Positions 15,030 to 23,492 are shown, counted from the first letter of the stretch. The stretch is 37,048 nt of DNA from UKL13-2 sp043793345 (GCA_043793345.1 JAYVXF010000232.1:1-37048); one strand, 5' to 3'. A program made the numbers and translations. The notes: generated by a model from the sequence alone, not told the origin.

Positions 15030-16253
15030 TCAAGCCGCAATAGCCTGCCTCAACTTTAATTCCCCGCAAGCCTTCTGAATCCGCCGACAAGCCTCTTCCA
15101 GCACTTCGGTCGCCGCCGCATACGAAACCCGAAAATGCGGTGACAATCCAAACGCCGCGCCATGCACCACGGCAACGCCTTGCGACTCAAGCAAATAGCC
15201 GCACACATCTTCGTCGTTCTTGAGCGTCTGACCGGAAGGTGTGGTCGCGCCGATCAAACCTGCGCAGCTCGGGTAAACATAAAATGCGCCTTCCGGTGTA
15301 TGGCAATTAAGTCCCGGCGCCGCGTTTAACATTTTGACGACGAGATCACGGCGAGATTTAAATACCGCATTATTTTTCGGAATGAAATCCTGCGTGCCGT
15401 TCAACGCTTCAACTGCGGCGGCCTGGCTGATCGAGCAGGGATTCGACGTCGATTGCGCCTGCACGTCGCTCATCGCCTTGATGAGGTGCTCAGGTCCGCC
15501 GGCGTAGCCGATGCGCCAGCCGGTCATGCAATAGGCTTTTGATACGCCGTTCATGGTTAGCGTGCGGTTGTAAAGGGATGGCTCGATTTGCGCAGGTGTT
15601 GCGAATTTGAAATTGTCGTAGACGAGGTGTTCGTAGATGTCATCGGTCAACACCCACACGTGGGGATGGCGCACCAGTACATCGGTGATGGCTTTCAACT
15701 CGGCGTGGGTGTACGCAGCACCGCTCGGGTTGGACGGTGAATTCAGCAGCACCCATTTTGTTTTTTGCGTGATCGCTTTTTCCAGATCTGCCGCTTTCAT
15801 TTTGAAGCCGGTCTCCTGCGTACAGGCCACGAACACCGGCGTGCCTTCGGCGAGCAATACCATGTCCGGGTACGACACCCAGTACGGCGCGGGAATGATG
15901 ACTTCATCGCCTGCGGAAAGCGTTGCCATGAAGGCGTTGTAGAGCACTTGTTTGCCGCCTGTGCCGACGGTGATTTGTTTGGTGGTGTAGTTCAATCCAT
16001 TTTCGCGTTTGAATTTCGCGACGATGGCTTCTTTCAATTTTGCAGTGCCGTCGACTGCCGTGTATTTGGTGTCGCCCGAGCGGATCGCTTTGATCGCCGC
16101 TTCTTTGATGTTATCCGGCGTGTCGAAATCCGGCTCGCCGAATGACAAGGCAATAATATTTTTACCCTGTGCCTTGAGCGCATTGGCTTTGGCGGAGATC
16201 GCGATGGTGGCGGAGGGTTTGACGCGGGATAGGCGGGCGGCTAAGAAAGACAT
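15030..16253 (-). CDS. aspC: Pyridoxal-phosphate aspartate aminotransferase (class I, subgroup Ib)
   Basis: A 407-residue cytosolic aminotransferase transferring the amino group of aspartate to 2-oxoglutarate. SFGEPDFDTP near residue 37 is the family's substrate-loop motif. NSPSNPSGAAY near 175 holds the PLP-contacting Asn, DDIYEHLVYD near 207 the PLP Asp and Tyr, and NGVSKAYCMTGWRIGY near 240 the Schiff-base Lys and the Arg of the active site; FRVSYA near 380 has the carboxylate-binding Arg. The length is normal. In context it could feed the nearby glutamate and alanine dehydrogenases. A good -10 box and a palindrome lie upstream, and an intrinsic terminator lies downstream, so it is a single-gene unit. 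Confidence 0.93.
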   Translation of the reverse strand: MSFLAARLSRVKPSATIAISAKANALKAQGKNIIALSFGEPDFDTPDNIKEAAIKAIRSGDTKYTAVDGTAKLKEAIVAKFKRENGLNYTTKQITVGTGGKQVLYNAFMATLSAGDEVIIPAPYWVSYPDMVLLAEGTPVFVACTQETGFKMKAADLEKAITQKTKWVLLNSPSNPSGAAYTHAELKAITDVLVRHPHVWVLTDDIYEHLVYDNFKFATPAQIEPSLYNRTLTMNGVSKAYCMTGWRIGYAGGPEHLIKAMSDVQAQSTSNPCSISQAAAVEALNGTQDFIPKNNAVFKSRRDLVVKMLNAAPGLNCHTPEGAFYVYPSCAGLIGATTPSGQTLKNDEDVCGYLLESQGVAVVHGAAFGLSPHFRVSYAAATEVLEEACRRIQKACGELKLRQAIAA

Positions 16254-16273
16254 GGCAGATTCCGGGGATTTAA

Positions 16274-16303
16274 CCGCAATTATTGCGGTGCATCATCATT
16301 ATA
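16274..16303 (-). promoter_or_regulatory. aspC promoter region: TATAAT and a 15-bp palindrome
   Basis: On the minus strand TATAAT (16303-16298) is followed within 10 nt by CCGCAAT-A-ATTGCGG (16288-16274), a perfect 7-bp inverted repeat around one base. Its position at the expected transcription start suggests an operator. The -35 region is weak. Confidence 0.45.
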
Positions 16304-16383
16304 CGTGACTCCAAATTTGCCGAAACATCAGAGCGCCGATACCGCGCGTGCCATAATCGCAATGTTAAATTTTCAGATAAATC

Positions 16384-17127
16384 ATGCGCATCCTCCTCTC
16401 GAACGACGATGGCTATTTCGCACCTGGATTAGCCGCGCTCGCCGCAGCACTTAGCCCTCTCGCCCAAATTACCGTCGTTGCCCCCGAACGCGATCGCAGC
16501 GGTGCCTCCAACTCGCTCACGCTCGACCGGCCGTTGTCGATCAACCAGGCGCCGAACGGATTTTTTCACGTTAACGGCACACCCACCGATTGCGTGCATC
16601 TGGCCGTGACCGGCATGCTGGATTTCGTTCCGGACATGATTATTTCCGGCATCAATTCCAGCGCAAACATGGGTGACGATACGATTTATTCCGGTACCGT
16701 CGCGGCGGCGACCGAGGGTTTTCTGCTGGGCATCCCGGCGATTGCGGTGTCGATGGCGGGCAGTTCGCAAAAACATTTCGCGACGGCTGGCGCTGTTGCG
16801 GCTGAGTTGGTGGCGCGCTTTCAGCGCAATCCGATCAAAACGCCGACGCTGCTAAACGTGAACGTGCCCGATATGCCGACGGATCAATTGCAGGGCTACG
16901 AGACCACGCGCCTGGGCAAACGCCACAAGGCCGAAGGCGCAGTGAAGGCGATGAGCCCGCGCGGCGAGGCCGTGTACTGGATCGGCGCGGCTGGTGGCGC
17001 GGCGGATGCAGGCCCCGGCACTGATTTTTACGCGACCGCTAACAAGCGCGTATCGGTAACGCCGCTACAGGTTGATCTGACCAATTATCAGCAAATGAAA
17101 TCGGTGGCCGAGTGGCTTCTGGCATGA
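16384..17127 (+). CDS. surE: 5'/3'-nucleotidase SurE
   Basis: A 247-residue metal-dependent nucleotidase of survival and stress conditions. MRILLSNDDGYFAPGL at the start carries the paired Asp metal ligands, DRSGASNSLT near residue 37 the Ser ligand, GTPTDCVHLA near 65 and SGINSSANMGDDTIYSGTVA near 88 (in shorter parts SGINSSANMG and YSGTVAAA) the remaining active-site loops. The length matches the family. It overlaps pcm by ATGA, a conserved proteobacterial arrangement. Confidence 0.96.
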   Translation: MRILLSNDDGYFAPGLAALAAALSPLAQITVVAPERDRSGASNSLTLDRPLSINQAPNGFFHVNGTPTDCVHLAVTGMLDFVPDMIISGINSSANMGDDTIYSGTVAAATEGFLLGIPAIAVSMAGSSQKHFATAGAVAAELVARFQRNPIKTPTLLNVNVPDMPTDQLQGYETTRLGKRHKAEGAVKAMSPRGEAVYWIGAAGGAADAGPGTDFYATANKRVSVTPLQVDLTNYQQMKSVAEWLLA

Positions 17128-17798
17128 GCGTGACTGCATCAAAATTCACCGGCTCCGGCATGACCTCGGATCGCACGCGTGTGCGGATGATCGAGGCGCT
17201 GCGATTGCGCGGCGTGAAAAATGAGCGGGTGCTGAACGTGATGGCCGAGGTGCCGCGCCACGTGTTCGTCGAAGAAGCATTGCAGGAGCGCGCCTACGAA
17301 GCCGATAAAGCGCTGCCGATCGGACACGGGCAAACGATTTCCACGCCGGAGATTGTCGCGATCATGACCGAGCTGCTGTGCGAAAACGGCACGCCGAAAA
17401 AAGTGTTGGAGATCGGCACCGGCTGCGGCTATCAGACTGCGGTACTCGCGAAATTGGCCAAAGAGGTGTACACCGTAGAGCGCATTGCACCGTTGATGGA
17501 CAAGGCGCGCCGCACGCTGCGTGATTTGCGTTATTTCAATATTATTTTCAAGCACGCCGATGGGCATTTTGGCTATGCCGACGGCGGGCCGTACGAGGGC
17601 ATCATCATGACTGCTGCTGCCACCTACGTGCCCGTTGAGTTGAAGCAGCAACTGGCCGTGGGCGGGCGCATGGTGTTACCGGTGGGCAAGGATTCGGAAA
17701 CGCAAAAGCTCACGGTGATTGATCGCACGGCCGAGGGATTCAGCGAAAAAGTGGTGCATGATGTGCGCTTCGTGCCGCTGGTGCCGGGCATTTTATGA
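17124..17798 (+). CDS. pcm: Protein-L-isoaspartate O-methyltransferase
   Basis: A 224-residue cytosolic enzyme that methylates isoaspartyl residues to start protein repair. PRHVFVEEAL near residue 44, LPIGHGQTISTPEIVA near 65-80 and the SAM-binding VLEIGTGCGYQTAVLA near 98 are diagnostic, as is VLPVG near 190. The ATG at 17124 overlaps the surE stop (ATGA); an earlier in-frame Met at 17112 lies inside surE and is less likely. It is followed by nlpD after 22 nt. Confidence 0.96.
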   Translation: MSVTASKFTGSGMTSDRTRVRMIEALRLRGVKNERVLNVMAEVPRHVFVEEALQERAYEADKALPIGHGQTISTPEIVAIMTELLCENGTPKKVLEIGTGCGYQTAVLAKLAKEVYTVERIAPLMDKARRTLRDLRYFNIIFKHADGHFGYADGGPYEGIIMTAAATYVPVELKQQLAVGGRMVLPVGKDSETQKLTVIDRTAEGFSEKVVHDVRFVPLVPGIL

Positions 17799-17820
17799 TT
17801 AGAAAGCTGGCTGTAAGTCC

Positions 17821-18852
17821 ATGAATTTTTCAATGCGTTATTTGTTGGTGATGTTGATTGCAGCGATGCTCACCGCGTGCGCCGCGCCGCGACCGGCACC
17901 GGTGTCGGACGCGCGCGCGCCTGCGGTGGCCGGTGCGCCAAAAGCGGTACCGTCGGATGTTAAACCGACGGCGAGCCAAGCCACCAAGCCGATTGACGCC
18001 GGCAGGATTCACACTATCCAAAAGGGCGACACGCTCATCAGCATTGCGTTCGCCAAAGGTCTCGATTATCGCGAGCTCGCTGCGTGGAATAACCTTGAGA
18101 ATCCGAACGCGATCAAGCTCGGTGAGACTCTGCGACTGACTGCACCGGGTAGTGTCAACGATATTTCCGCGACTTCATCCTCATCTACATCTACATCACC
18201 CTCGCAGCCGCAGCCCGGCGCGCCCGTCACCGCGCCATTGATTTTCACCAATGTGCCGACACCGGCTGCGCCGCCGCTGGCCAATTCCGACAAATTAAAG
18301 TCCGAGCCGAAAGCGACCAAGCTCGCCTATTCCGACGCGGCGTACGCAAAGGCTTTGGCGGAATCAGCGGGCAGCAGCCCGCCCGCGAGCGCGTCCGTTG
18401 CAGCGACGATTGGCACTCCGGCCGCAAACGTGCCTGTGGGAGCGACGCACACACTACCCACTGTGAACGTCGCCAGCGACGATGTCGAGTGGGCATGGCC
18501 GATTCAGCCGGTATCAAAAGGCAAGATTGTCGCCGTGTATACAGACGCCAACAAAGGCGTCGATATTGCGGGCATCAAGGGCACGCCGATCCTCGCCTCA
18601 GCACCAGGAAAAGTTGTTTACAGCGGCGCGGGCCTGCGCGGCTACGGTCGACTCGTCATCATCAAACATAACGCCACCTGGCTCTCCGCTTACGCACACA
18701 ACGAGAAAATTCTCGTGACCGAAGGCGAGGAAATAAAAAAGGGCCAGAAGATCGCCGAGATGGGTTCGAGCGACGCGGATCAGGTGAAGCTGCATTTCGA
18801 GATCCGCAAGCAAGGCAAGCCGCTGGATCCGCTGCAGTTTTTGCCGAAGTAG
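17821..18852 (+). CDS. nlpD: NlpD-type lipoprotein with LysM and LytM (M23) domains
   Basis: A 343-residue envelope protein. A lipoprotein signal with lipobox LTAC places the mature Cys at residue 20. A Pro/Ala linker is followed by a LysM domain (IHTIQKGDTLISIAFAKGL, residues ~62-105), then a long Ser/Pro/Ala linker. A C-terminal M23/LytM domain follows (VDIAGIKGTPILASAPGKVV to LHFEIRKQGKPLDP, ~235-340). The usual H-x3-D of active M23 enzymes is replaced (GVDIAG), as in NlpD proteins that activate amidases instead of cutting peptidoglycan. It completes surE-pcm-nlpD. In many proteobacteria rpoS follows and its main promoter lies inside nlpD; no rpoS is found here. Confidence 0.94.
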   Translation: MNFSMRYLLVMLIAAMLTACAAPRPAPVSDARAPAVAGAPKAVPSDVKPTASQATKPIDAGRIHTIQKGDTLISIAFAKGLDYRELAAWNNLENPNAIKLGETLRLTAPGSVNDISATSSSSTSTSPSQPQPGAPVTAPLIFTNVPTPAAPPLANSDKLKSEPKATKLAYSDAAYAKALAESAGSSPPASASVAATIGTPAANVPVGATHTLPTVNVASDDVEWAWPIQPVSKGKIVAVYTDANKGVDIAGIKGTPILASAPGKVVYSGAGLRGYGRLVIIKHNATWLSAYAHNEKILVTEGEEIKKGQKIAEMGSSDADQVKLHFEIRKQGKPLDPLQFLPK

Positions 18853-18884
18853 TTGCGCGTGACTGGTAGCCAGCGAAAATAATA

Positions 18885-18952
18885 AAAACTCTAGCGTTGG
18901 CGGGCTTCGCAGGCATAAAATGTCTGAAACGCCGCGCCAATGCTAGAGTTTA
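18885..18952. repeat. Dispersed palindromic repeat, family B, copy 1
   Basis: Arms AAACTCTAGCGTTGGCG (18886-18902) and CGCCAATGCTAGAGTTT (18935-18951) pair with one mismatch. The middle holds CATAAAATGTCTGAAACGCC. Copies with the same TAAAATG and CGCCA-TGCTAG-GTTTAT blocks lie at 21659-21725 and, inverted, at 27832-27897. Confidence 0.8.
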
Positions 18953-18966
18953 TCTATTTCCATATT

Positions 18967-19080
18967 CCCGTTCGCCCTGAGCCTGTCGAAGGGTTGCATG
19001 GCCACACTGGATAAATAATTCGATCCACGTGCTTCGACTGCCTTTAGTCCTGAGTTTGCCGAAGGGTCAGCACGAACGGT
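18967..19080. repeat. Pair of CGTTCG/CCTGAGCCTGTCGAAGG-type intergenic repeats
   Basis: The left unit (18967-18993) contains GTTCGCCCTGAGCCTGTCGA and the right unit (19029-19080) contains GTGCTTCGACTG, CCTGAGTTTGCCGAAGG and CAGCACGAACGG. The units are related to the widely distributed GAGCCTGTCGAAG repeats of proteobacterial intergenic DNA and share CCTGAG-TGCCGAAGG-type cores. No gene is present in this stretch. Confidence 0.6.
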
Positions 19081-19142
19081 GATATTTTCTGATGCCTCGC
19101 GATTTCCCCTGATGTTTTTTTTAGTCCAAGGTTGCCAGACCC

Positions 19143-19412
19143 ATGTTCGAACAAGCCTTCAAAAATATCGACAACGTCGTCTGGAAAGAAGCCGGCTGCA
19201 CCACCGAGCTGGATTACACCGAGCAGACTTCGTGGGTGCTGTTCCTGAAATACCTTGACGTGCTGGAAACCGAGAAGGCGATGGAGGCCAAGCTCGAAAG
19301 CAAGAAATACAATGCCTTGAATCCTCTGCCAACAAAGCTAGCCGCCATTCACATTACATGCTTCAGCAAGCCTTCCGTGCAAGGCTATAGAATCTTGGTT
19401 TTGTTGAGCTGA
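19143..19412 (+). pseudogene. Type I restriction-modification methylase HsdM, N-terminal remnant
   Basis: The first ~57 residues (MFEQAFKNIDNVVWKEAG, then CTTELDYTEQTSWVLFLKYL) are the near-invariant N-terminus of type I methylase HsdM subunits, which are normally around 500 residues. After KKYNALNP the sequence departs from the family and stops at residue 89. The SAM-binding and NPPF catalytic parts are absent. The break lies just before the ImmA/IrrE gene. Together with the hsdR tail at 21418-21651 this marks a lost RM operon. Confidence 0.8.
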
Positions 19413-19434
19413 ATCACAAAGTTATAATCGAACT

Positions 19435-20583
19435 ATGGAGCGCATTCAATCGATAAATCCTGCTCGACTCAAATGGAGTCTTGCAGACTGCCGAATTTCC
19501 TTGGCGGACTTTTCTTCCGAGGTGGGGATTGGTTTGACCAGCCTGCAAAGAGTCATGGATGATGGTGGCGGGCTCACATTCAATCAACTCCGCAAAGTTG
19601 CCGATTTTTTCGGCAGGGGAGTGCTCTTCTTTCTGGATTCGACTCCAGTTGACGAACTGAGTGTTCACACCGCCCAGTTCCGCACTCTCGCAAATCAGAA
19701 GCCTGAGCTATCCGCAAAGCTAAAAGCGTTGATTGAAAGAGTAGAAAAGCAACGCGCAATTTATCTCAGTTTGCGGGAGGAATTGGATGAGGCGGAAGCG
19801 CCGCACTACACTCCGCCGGATATTTCGGGCTTGAGTGCGAGGGATGCCGGAAATACTGTTCGACAGTGGTTGAATCTTGGACGTCGAAATGATTTTGATA
19901 GCTACCGCTCCGCAATAGAACAGAGAGGCCTGCTTGTTTTCAGAAGTAATGGCTACAACGGCAAGTGGCAAATCGCAAAAGAAAGTCCGATCCTCGGCTT
20001 TTCGCTTTACGACGATATTTGTCCGGTCATTGTCGTTAAAAAATTGGATTGGGAGTCTCGACAGTCGTTCACGATGATGCATGAACTCGGGCATTTGATT
20101 TTGCAGCGTTCTAGCTCGATTGATGATGAACGCGATCTTCAATCCCACGAAGGTCACGAGCGTGATGCGAACGCATTCGCAGGGCATTTGTTGGTGCCAG
20201 ATTTCTTGCTTGAGATCGTTAATGACTCCCTTATGCCGCCGCAAGTTTCCGAGTATGACGATTGGCTTGCTGAGTACCGGCGTGAATGGGGTGTTAGTAG
20301 TGAAGTTATTCTCAGACGCCTGATGGACGCGAATCGGCTTTCGCGCAATTCGTACTCCGACTATCGGTCTTGGAGAAGTCAGGTTGTCATTCAAACGGGC
20401 GACGGCGGTAGTAGAGCCTACCGCCATCGGGAGCCGAAGCATGTTTTCGGGGATACCTTTGTACGTACCGTTCTGGATGCGTTGAGTGCAAGACAAATTA
20501 CGCTCGCAAAGGCCAGCAACTATCTTGATAACTTAAAGGTCAAGGACTTGCGATTGCTGGAGCAGCACTATGCAGGTGTTTGA
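19435..20583 (+). CDS. ImmA/IrrE-family metallopeptidase with N-terminal HTH (antitoxin-type)
   Basis: A 382-residue protein. Residues ~10-65 look like an XRE-type helix-turn-helix (ISLADFSSEVGIGLTSLQRV; LRKVADFFGRGVLFF). A linker follows, then a zinc peptidase domain with HELGH at residues 216-220 and ERDANAFAGHLLVP at 242-255, the third-ligand helix. A C-terminal extension (~300-382) has no assignment. COG2856 proteins of this shape are commonly encoded with DUF4411 PIN-like proteins and act as the antitoxin/regulator side. The downstream gene starts 14 nt before this stop, so the two are coupled. It lies within the remains of a type I RM operon, a frequent nesting place for this pair. Confidence 0.88.
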   Translation: MERIQSINPARLKWSLADCRISLADFSSEVGIGLTSLQRVMDDGGGLTFNQLRKVADFFGRGVLFFLDSTPVDELSVHTAQFRTLANQKPELSAKLKALIERVEKQRAIYLSLREELDEAEAPHYTPPDISGLSARDAGNTVRQWLNLGRRNDFDSYRSAIEQRGLLVFRSNGYNGKWQIAKESPILGFSLYDDICPVIVVKKLDWESRQSFTMMHELGHLILQRSSSIDDERDLQSHEGHERDANAFAGHLLVPDFLLEIVNDSLMPPQVSEYDDWLAEYRREWGVSSEVILRRLMDANRLSRNSYSDYRSWRSQVVIQTGDGGSRAYRHREPKHVFGDTFVRTVLDALSARQITLAKASNYLDNLKVKDLRLLEQHYAGV

Positions 20584-21052
20584 TGCATCCTCGATAATTT
20601 ACGCTTGGGATAACTATCCTCCAGACCAGTTCCCCCCTCTCTGGGATTGGCTCGCCATGCGAGTTGAAAGTCACGACATCGCGTTGTCGACTGTTGCTCT
20701 TGAGGAAGTAGCGCACAAATTACCTGAGTGTGCGGGCTGGCTTGATGCACACGATGTTCTAAAGCTGTCAGTTACCAACGATGTTCTTCAAGAAGCAATG
20801 AAAATCAAGTCGCTGCTCGGCATCGCTGGAGATAGCTACCACGTCAAAGGTGTTGATGAGAACGACCTAATTATCATTGCAACGGCAAAGTGTCATAGCG
20901 TGGATTTGGTTTCTAACGAAAATGCGCAGAAGCTTCCCGATAAACCAGCGAAGCGCAAAATCCCAGCAGTATGTGGAATGCCTGACGTTGGCGTTACCTG
21001 TTCGAGTTTCCTTGAGTACCTTAAGGCGTCGAAAGCAAAGTTCGGTAATTAA
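20570..21052 (+). CDS. DUF4411 PIN-like toxin
   Basis: A 160-residue protein. Acidic PIN residues are visible: Asp5 in VFDASSIIYAWDNYP, Glu in STVALEEVAHKL near residue 45, Asp in KGVDENDLIIIATA near 100, and DLVSNENAQ near 118. DUF4411 proteins are predicted PIN-fold nucleases. The gene overlaps the ImmA/IrrE gene by 14 nt, as expected for a toxin-antitoxin-like pair. The conserved residues are intact, so it is probably a working module that survived the decay of the surrounding RM genes. Confidence 0.85.
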   Translation: MQVFDASSIIYAWDNYPPDQFPPLWDWLAMRVESHDIALSTVALEEVAHKLPECAGWLDAHDVLKLSVTNDVLQEAMKIKSLLGIAGDSYHVKGVDENDLIIIATAKCHSVDLVSNENAQKLPDKPAKRKIPAVCGMPDVGVTCSSFLEYLKASKAKFGN

Positions 21053-21201
21053 GCGACCCGCTCCCGCGAGTGCGCATGCTCAGCCGAGTTATGTCGACGC
21101 CATCGACATATCCCGTGGACGTGTTTACAAAACGCGAAAATATCGACATATGCGCAACGTCGTGTATGGGAATCGCCATTTTCTGTATACGTTCAGTGTG
21201 T

Positions 21202-21230
21202 AGCCCGGATGGAGCGCAGCGATATCCGGG
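21202..21230. repeat. REP-like hairpin (CCCGGAT...ATCCGGG)
   Basis: Seven-bp perfect arms flank GGAGCGCAGCGAT. The TAGCCCGGATGGAGCGCAGC core is a widespread proteobacterial intergenic repeat. One copy is seen here. Confidence 0.65.
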
Positions 21231-21307
21231 GTTTGTGAACTTCCGAAGCCGACCCGCATTGCGCTGCCCTTCATGCGGGCTGCGTTTGGTCTTCAGGCCA
21301 TACTTTG

Positions 21308-21406
21308 ATGGTGCAAAAAATGAAATAATGCTCCATCAAGTGCGGATACGGTGCTCGCCGCAACATGACGGCAACTGATGGAGCGAAAAATCAAAAAACA
21401 CACCAT
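21308..21406. repeat. Imperfect inverted repeat with 31-nt symmetrical arms
   Basis: ATGGTG at 21308 pairs with CACCAT at 21406, and GCTCCATCA (21330-21338) with TGATGGAGC (21376-21384), at equal distance. The A-rich segments between do not pair. The size of 99 bp suggests a small mobile-element remnant, but only one copy is in the window. Confidence 0.5.
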
Positions 21407-21417
21407 TAAATGTTGAC

Positions 21418-21651
21418 GTGGCGCAATTCTCCGACCGACAAGAGTTATTTCTACGTTTCGTGCTGTCGCAGTACGAGAAAGAGGGCGTACACGAACTCGA
21501 TCTGGAGAAGCTATCGCCACTGTTGCGGCTTAAATATAACGCGATCAGCGATGCGGTCGCGGAGCTTGGCAGTCCCGACCAGATTCGCGATGTGTTTGTC
21601 GGATTTCAGAAATACCTGTACGTCGCAGGTCTGGGATCCGCCGCCGCATAA
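21418..21651 (+). pseudogene. Type I restriction enzyme HsdR, C-terminal remnant
   Basis: The frame reads FSDRQELFLRFVLSQYEKEG, then VHELDLEKLSPLLRLKY, NAISDAVAELG and IRDVFVGFQKYLY before a short tail and stop. This is the typical end of EcoEI/EcoR124-like HsdR subunits (FVL-x-QY-x-x-x-GV-x-ELD-x-x-KL ... FVGFQKYLY). HsdR is normally 800-1,100 residues; only about 75 remain. The upstream in-frame codons do not look like HsdR. With the HsdM head at 19143 it brackets the deletion. A short intact protein expressed from the GTG at 21418 is possible but unlikely. Confidence 0.65.
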
Positions 21652-21658
21652 TAGGCAC

Positions 21659-21725
21659 AAACTCCAGCAGCAGCGCGCTTCGCAGGCGTAAAATGCCATA
21701 AACTCCGCGCCAGTGCTAGGGTTTA
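21659..21725. repeat. Dispersed palindromic repeat, family B, copy 2
   Basis: Begins AAACTCCAGCAGCAGCGCGC and ends CGCGCCAGTGCTAGGGTTTA with GTAAAATGCCATAAACTCC in the middle, matching copies 1 and 3. It lies between the hsdR tail and the convergent acyl-CoA synthetase gene. Confidence 0.78.
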
Positions 21726-21731
21726 TATTTA

Positions 21732-23441
21732 CTATTTGCGATTTTCAGCCTTATCCAGCTCCCGCAATTCCCGCCGCAAAATCTTCCCGACATTGCTCTT
21801 CGGCAACGCGTCGTGAAAAACAATCGTCTTCGGATTTTTATATCCGGCCAGTTCCTGGCGACAATACGCGGCGACTTTTTCAATCGTCAATGCAGGATCT
21901 TTTTTAACCACGAATAGCTTGACCGCCTCGCCCGATTTTTCATCGGGAACGCCGATCACGGCGCACTCCAATACGCCGGGACAACTTGCAACGACATCCT
22001 CGATCTCGTTCGGGTACACGTTGAAACCAGAGACAAGAATCATGTCCTTTTTGCGGTCGACAATTTTGACGTGGCCGTTCTCAAGCATCACGCCGATGTC
22101 GCCGGATTTGAAATAACCATCCTCGGTCATCACCTCGGCGGTCGCTTCCGGCCGCTGCCAATAGCCGCGCATTACCTGCGGGCCGCGAATGCAGATTTCA
22201 CCCGGCGCGCCGAACGCGACTTCATGGCCGAAGTCATCCCGAATCGACACCTCGGTGGATGGCATCGGCATGCCCACATCGCCGCTGTAATTGGTGTTCA
22301 TGATTTCGTTGCACGTGGCGCCCGCAGAGGTCTCAGTCAATCCGTAGGCTTCGACAATCGGGCAATGCGTGAGTGTTAGCCAGCTCTCGGCGACGGCGCG
22401 CTGCACGGCCATGCCGCCGCCATTGGAAATGCGCAGGTTTGAAAAATCGAGGGTCTTGAATGCGTGGTGATTGACGAGGCTGTTGAACAATGTATTCACC
22501 GCAGGCAATACGTTGAATTTGTGTTTCGAGATAGCCTTGATCATTGCGTCAGCGTCGCGCGGATTAGGTATCAGGATGCAGTGGCCGCCGGTCTTTAGCG
22601 CCAGCCACATGCACGATACCAGGCAAAAAATATGGTACATCGGCAGCGCGCAGACCATCACGACCGGATCAGGTGGCGCGCCTCTGGTGGTGTCATCCAT
22701 GGCGGGCTTGAGCCACGCCTCCGAGACTAATACATTGCCGAAAATATTGGCATGCACCAGCACTGCACCTTTGGACACGCCGGTGGTGCCACCGGTGTAT
22801 TGGAGAAAGGCGATATCTTCGGGGCCAAGCTGCGGCTTGCTTAAAGGCAGACTGCGCCCGGTGTCGAGCGCATCGTTGAATTTAGTCGCACCCGGCAGCT
22901 TGTAAGCAGGCACCGCTTTTTTCACGCTACGCACGACGTAGTTCGTGATGATGCTCTTGGGGAAGCCGAGGAGATCACCAACGGCTGCGACGACGACATG
23001 TTTTATCTGTGTTTTAGCAATAACTTTTTCGAGCGTCGTGGCAAAATTTTCGAGTATCACGATCGCGACTGAACCGCTGTCGTTCAGCTGGTGCTCCAGT
23101 TCGCGCGGCGTGTACAGCGGATTCACGTTAACCACCACGAATCCGGCACGCAATACCGCCAGAATGGCGACCGGATACTGCAGGACATTTGGCATCATCA
23201 AGGCGATGCGGTCGCCACGTTGCAAGCCCCTGAATTGCAGCCACGCGCCAAGTGCTTGCGACAACCGGTCGGTGTCGCCAAACGTGAGCGTTTGATCCAT
23301 GCAGGTATAGGCGGCGCGGTCGGCGAATTTCTCGAATGCCTCCTCCGCCATTTGTGGCAAAGAGGTATAGAGACTCATGTCCACTTCATGGGCGACGCCT
23401 GGCGGGTAGTGTTTCAACCACCACTTTGGTTCTCTTGTCAT
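21732..23441 (-). CDS. fadD: Long-chain fatty-acid-CoA ligase (AMP-binding, FadD-like)
   Basis: A 569-residue acyl-CoA synthetase activating carboxylic acids via an acyl-adenylate. P-loop-like YTGGTTGVSKGA near residue 216, YGLTETSAGA near 355, GEICIRGPQVMRGYW near 400, YFKSGDIG near 430, DRKKDMILVSGFNVYP near 452 and the C-terminal catalytic Lys in PKSNVGKILRREL near 550 are all present. ATG 23441 (MTREPKWWLKHYPPG) has GGGGAG upstream; an in-frame start at 23483 is poorer. The opening is FadD-like. It follows an acyl-CoA dehydrogenase on the same strand after 51 nt and probably shares its transcript. Substrate chain length or hydroxylation cannot be told from sequence. Confidence 0.92.
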   Translation of the reverse strand: MTREPKWWLKHYPPGVAHEVDMSLYTSLPQMAEEAFEKFADRAAYTCMDQTLTFGDTDRLSQALGAWLQFRGLQRGDRIALMMPNVLQYPVAILAVLRAGFVVVNVNPLYTPRELEHQLNDSGSVAIVILENFATTLEKVIAKTQIKHVVVAAVGDLLGFPKSIITNYVVRSVKKAVPAYKLPGATKFNDALDTGRSLPLSKPQLGPEDIAFLQYTGGTTGVSKGAVLVHANIFGNVLVSEAWLKPAMDDTTRGAPPDPVVMVCALPMYHIFCLVSCMWLALKTGGHCILIPNPRDADAMIKAISKHKFNVLPAVNTLFNSLVNHHAFKTLDFSNLRISNGGGMAVQRAVAESWLTLTHCPIVEAYGLTETSAGATCNEIMNTNYSGDVGMPMPSTEVSIRDDFGHEVAFGAPGEICIRGPQVMRGYWQRPEATAEVMTEDGYFKSGDIGVMLENGHVKIVDRKKDMILVSGFNVYPNEIEDVVASCPGVLECAVIGVPDEKSGEAVKLFVVKKDPALTIEKVAAYCRQELAGYKNPKTIVFHDALPKSNVGKILRRELRELDKAENRK

Positions 23442-23492
23442 CGCGCTCCCCGGGTTATTTTTATGTTGACGACGTCGATGCAAAAAAAATAG

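Larger units (their letters stand above)
21053..21417. other. Intergenic scar between the DUF4411 gene and the hsdR tail
   Basis: No protein gene is supported. The stretch holds a REP-like hairpin (21204-21230) and an imperfect inverted repeat (21308-21406) and is presumably the product of the deletion that removed hsdS and most of hsdR. Confidence 0.55.

Noticed and set aside
21308..21406. Integron attC site
   Set aside because: The characteristic GTTRRRY/RYYYAAC core sites are absent and no integrase gene is nearby.
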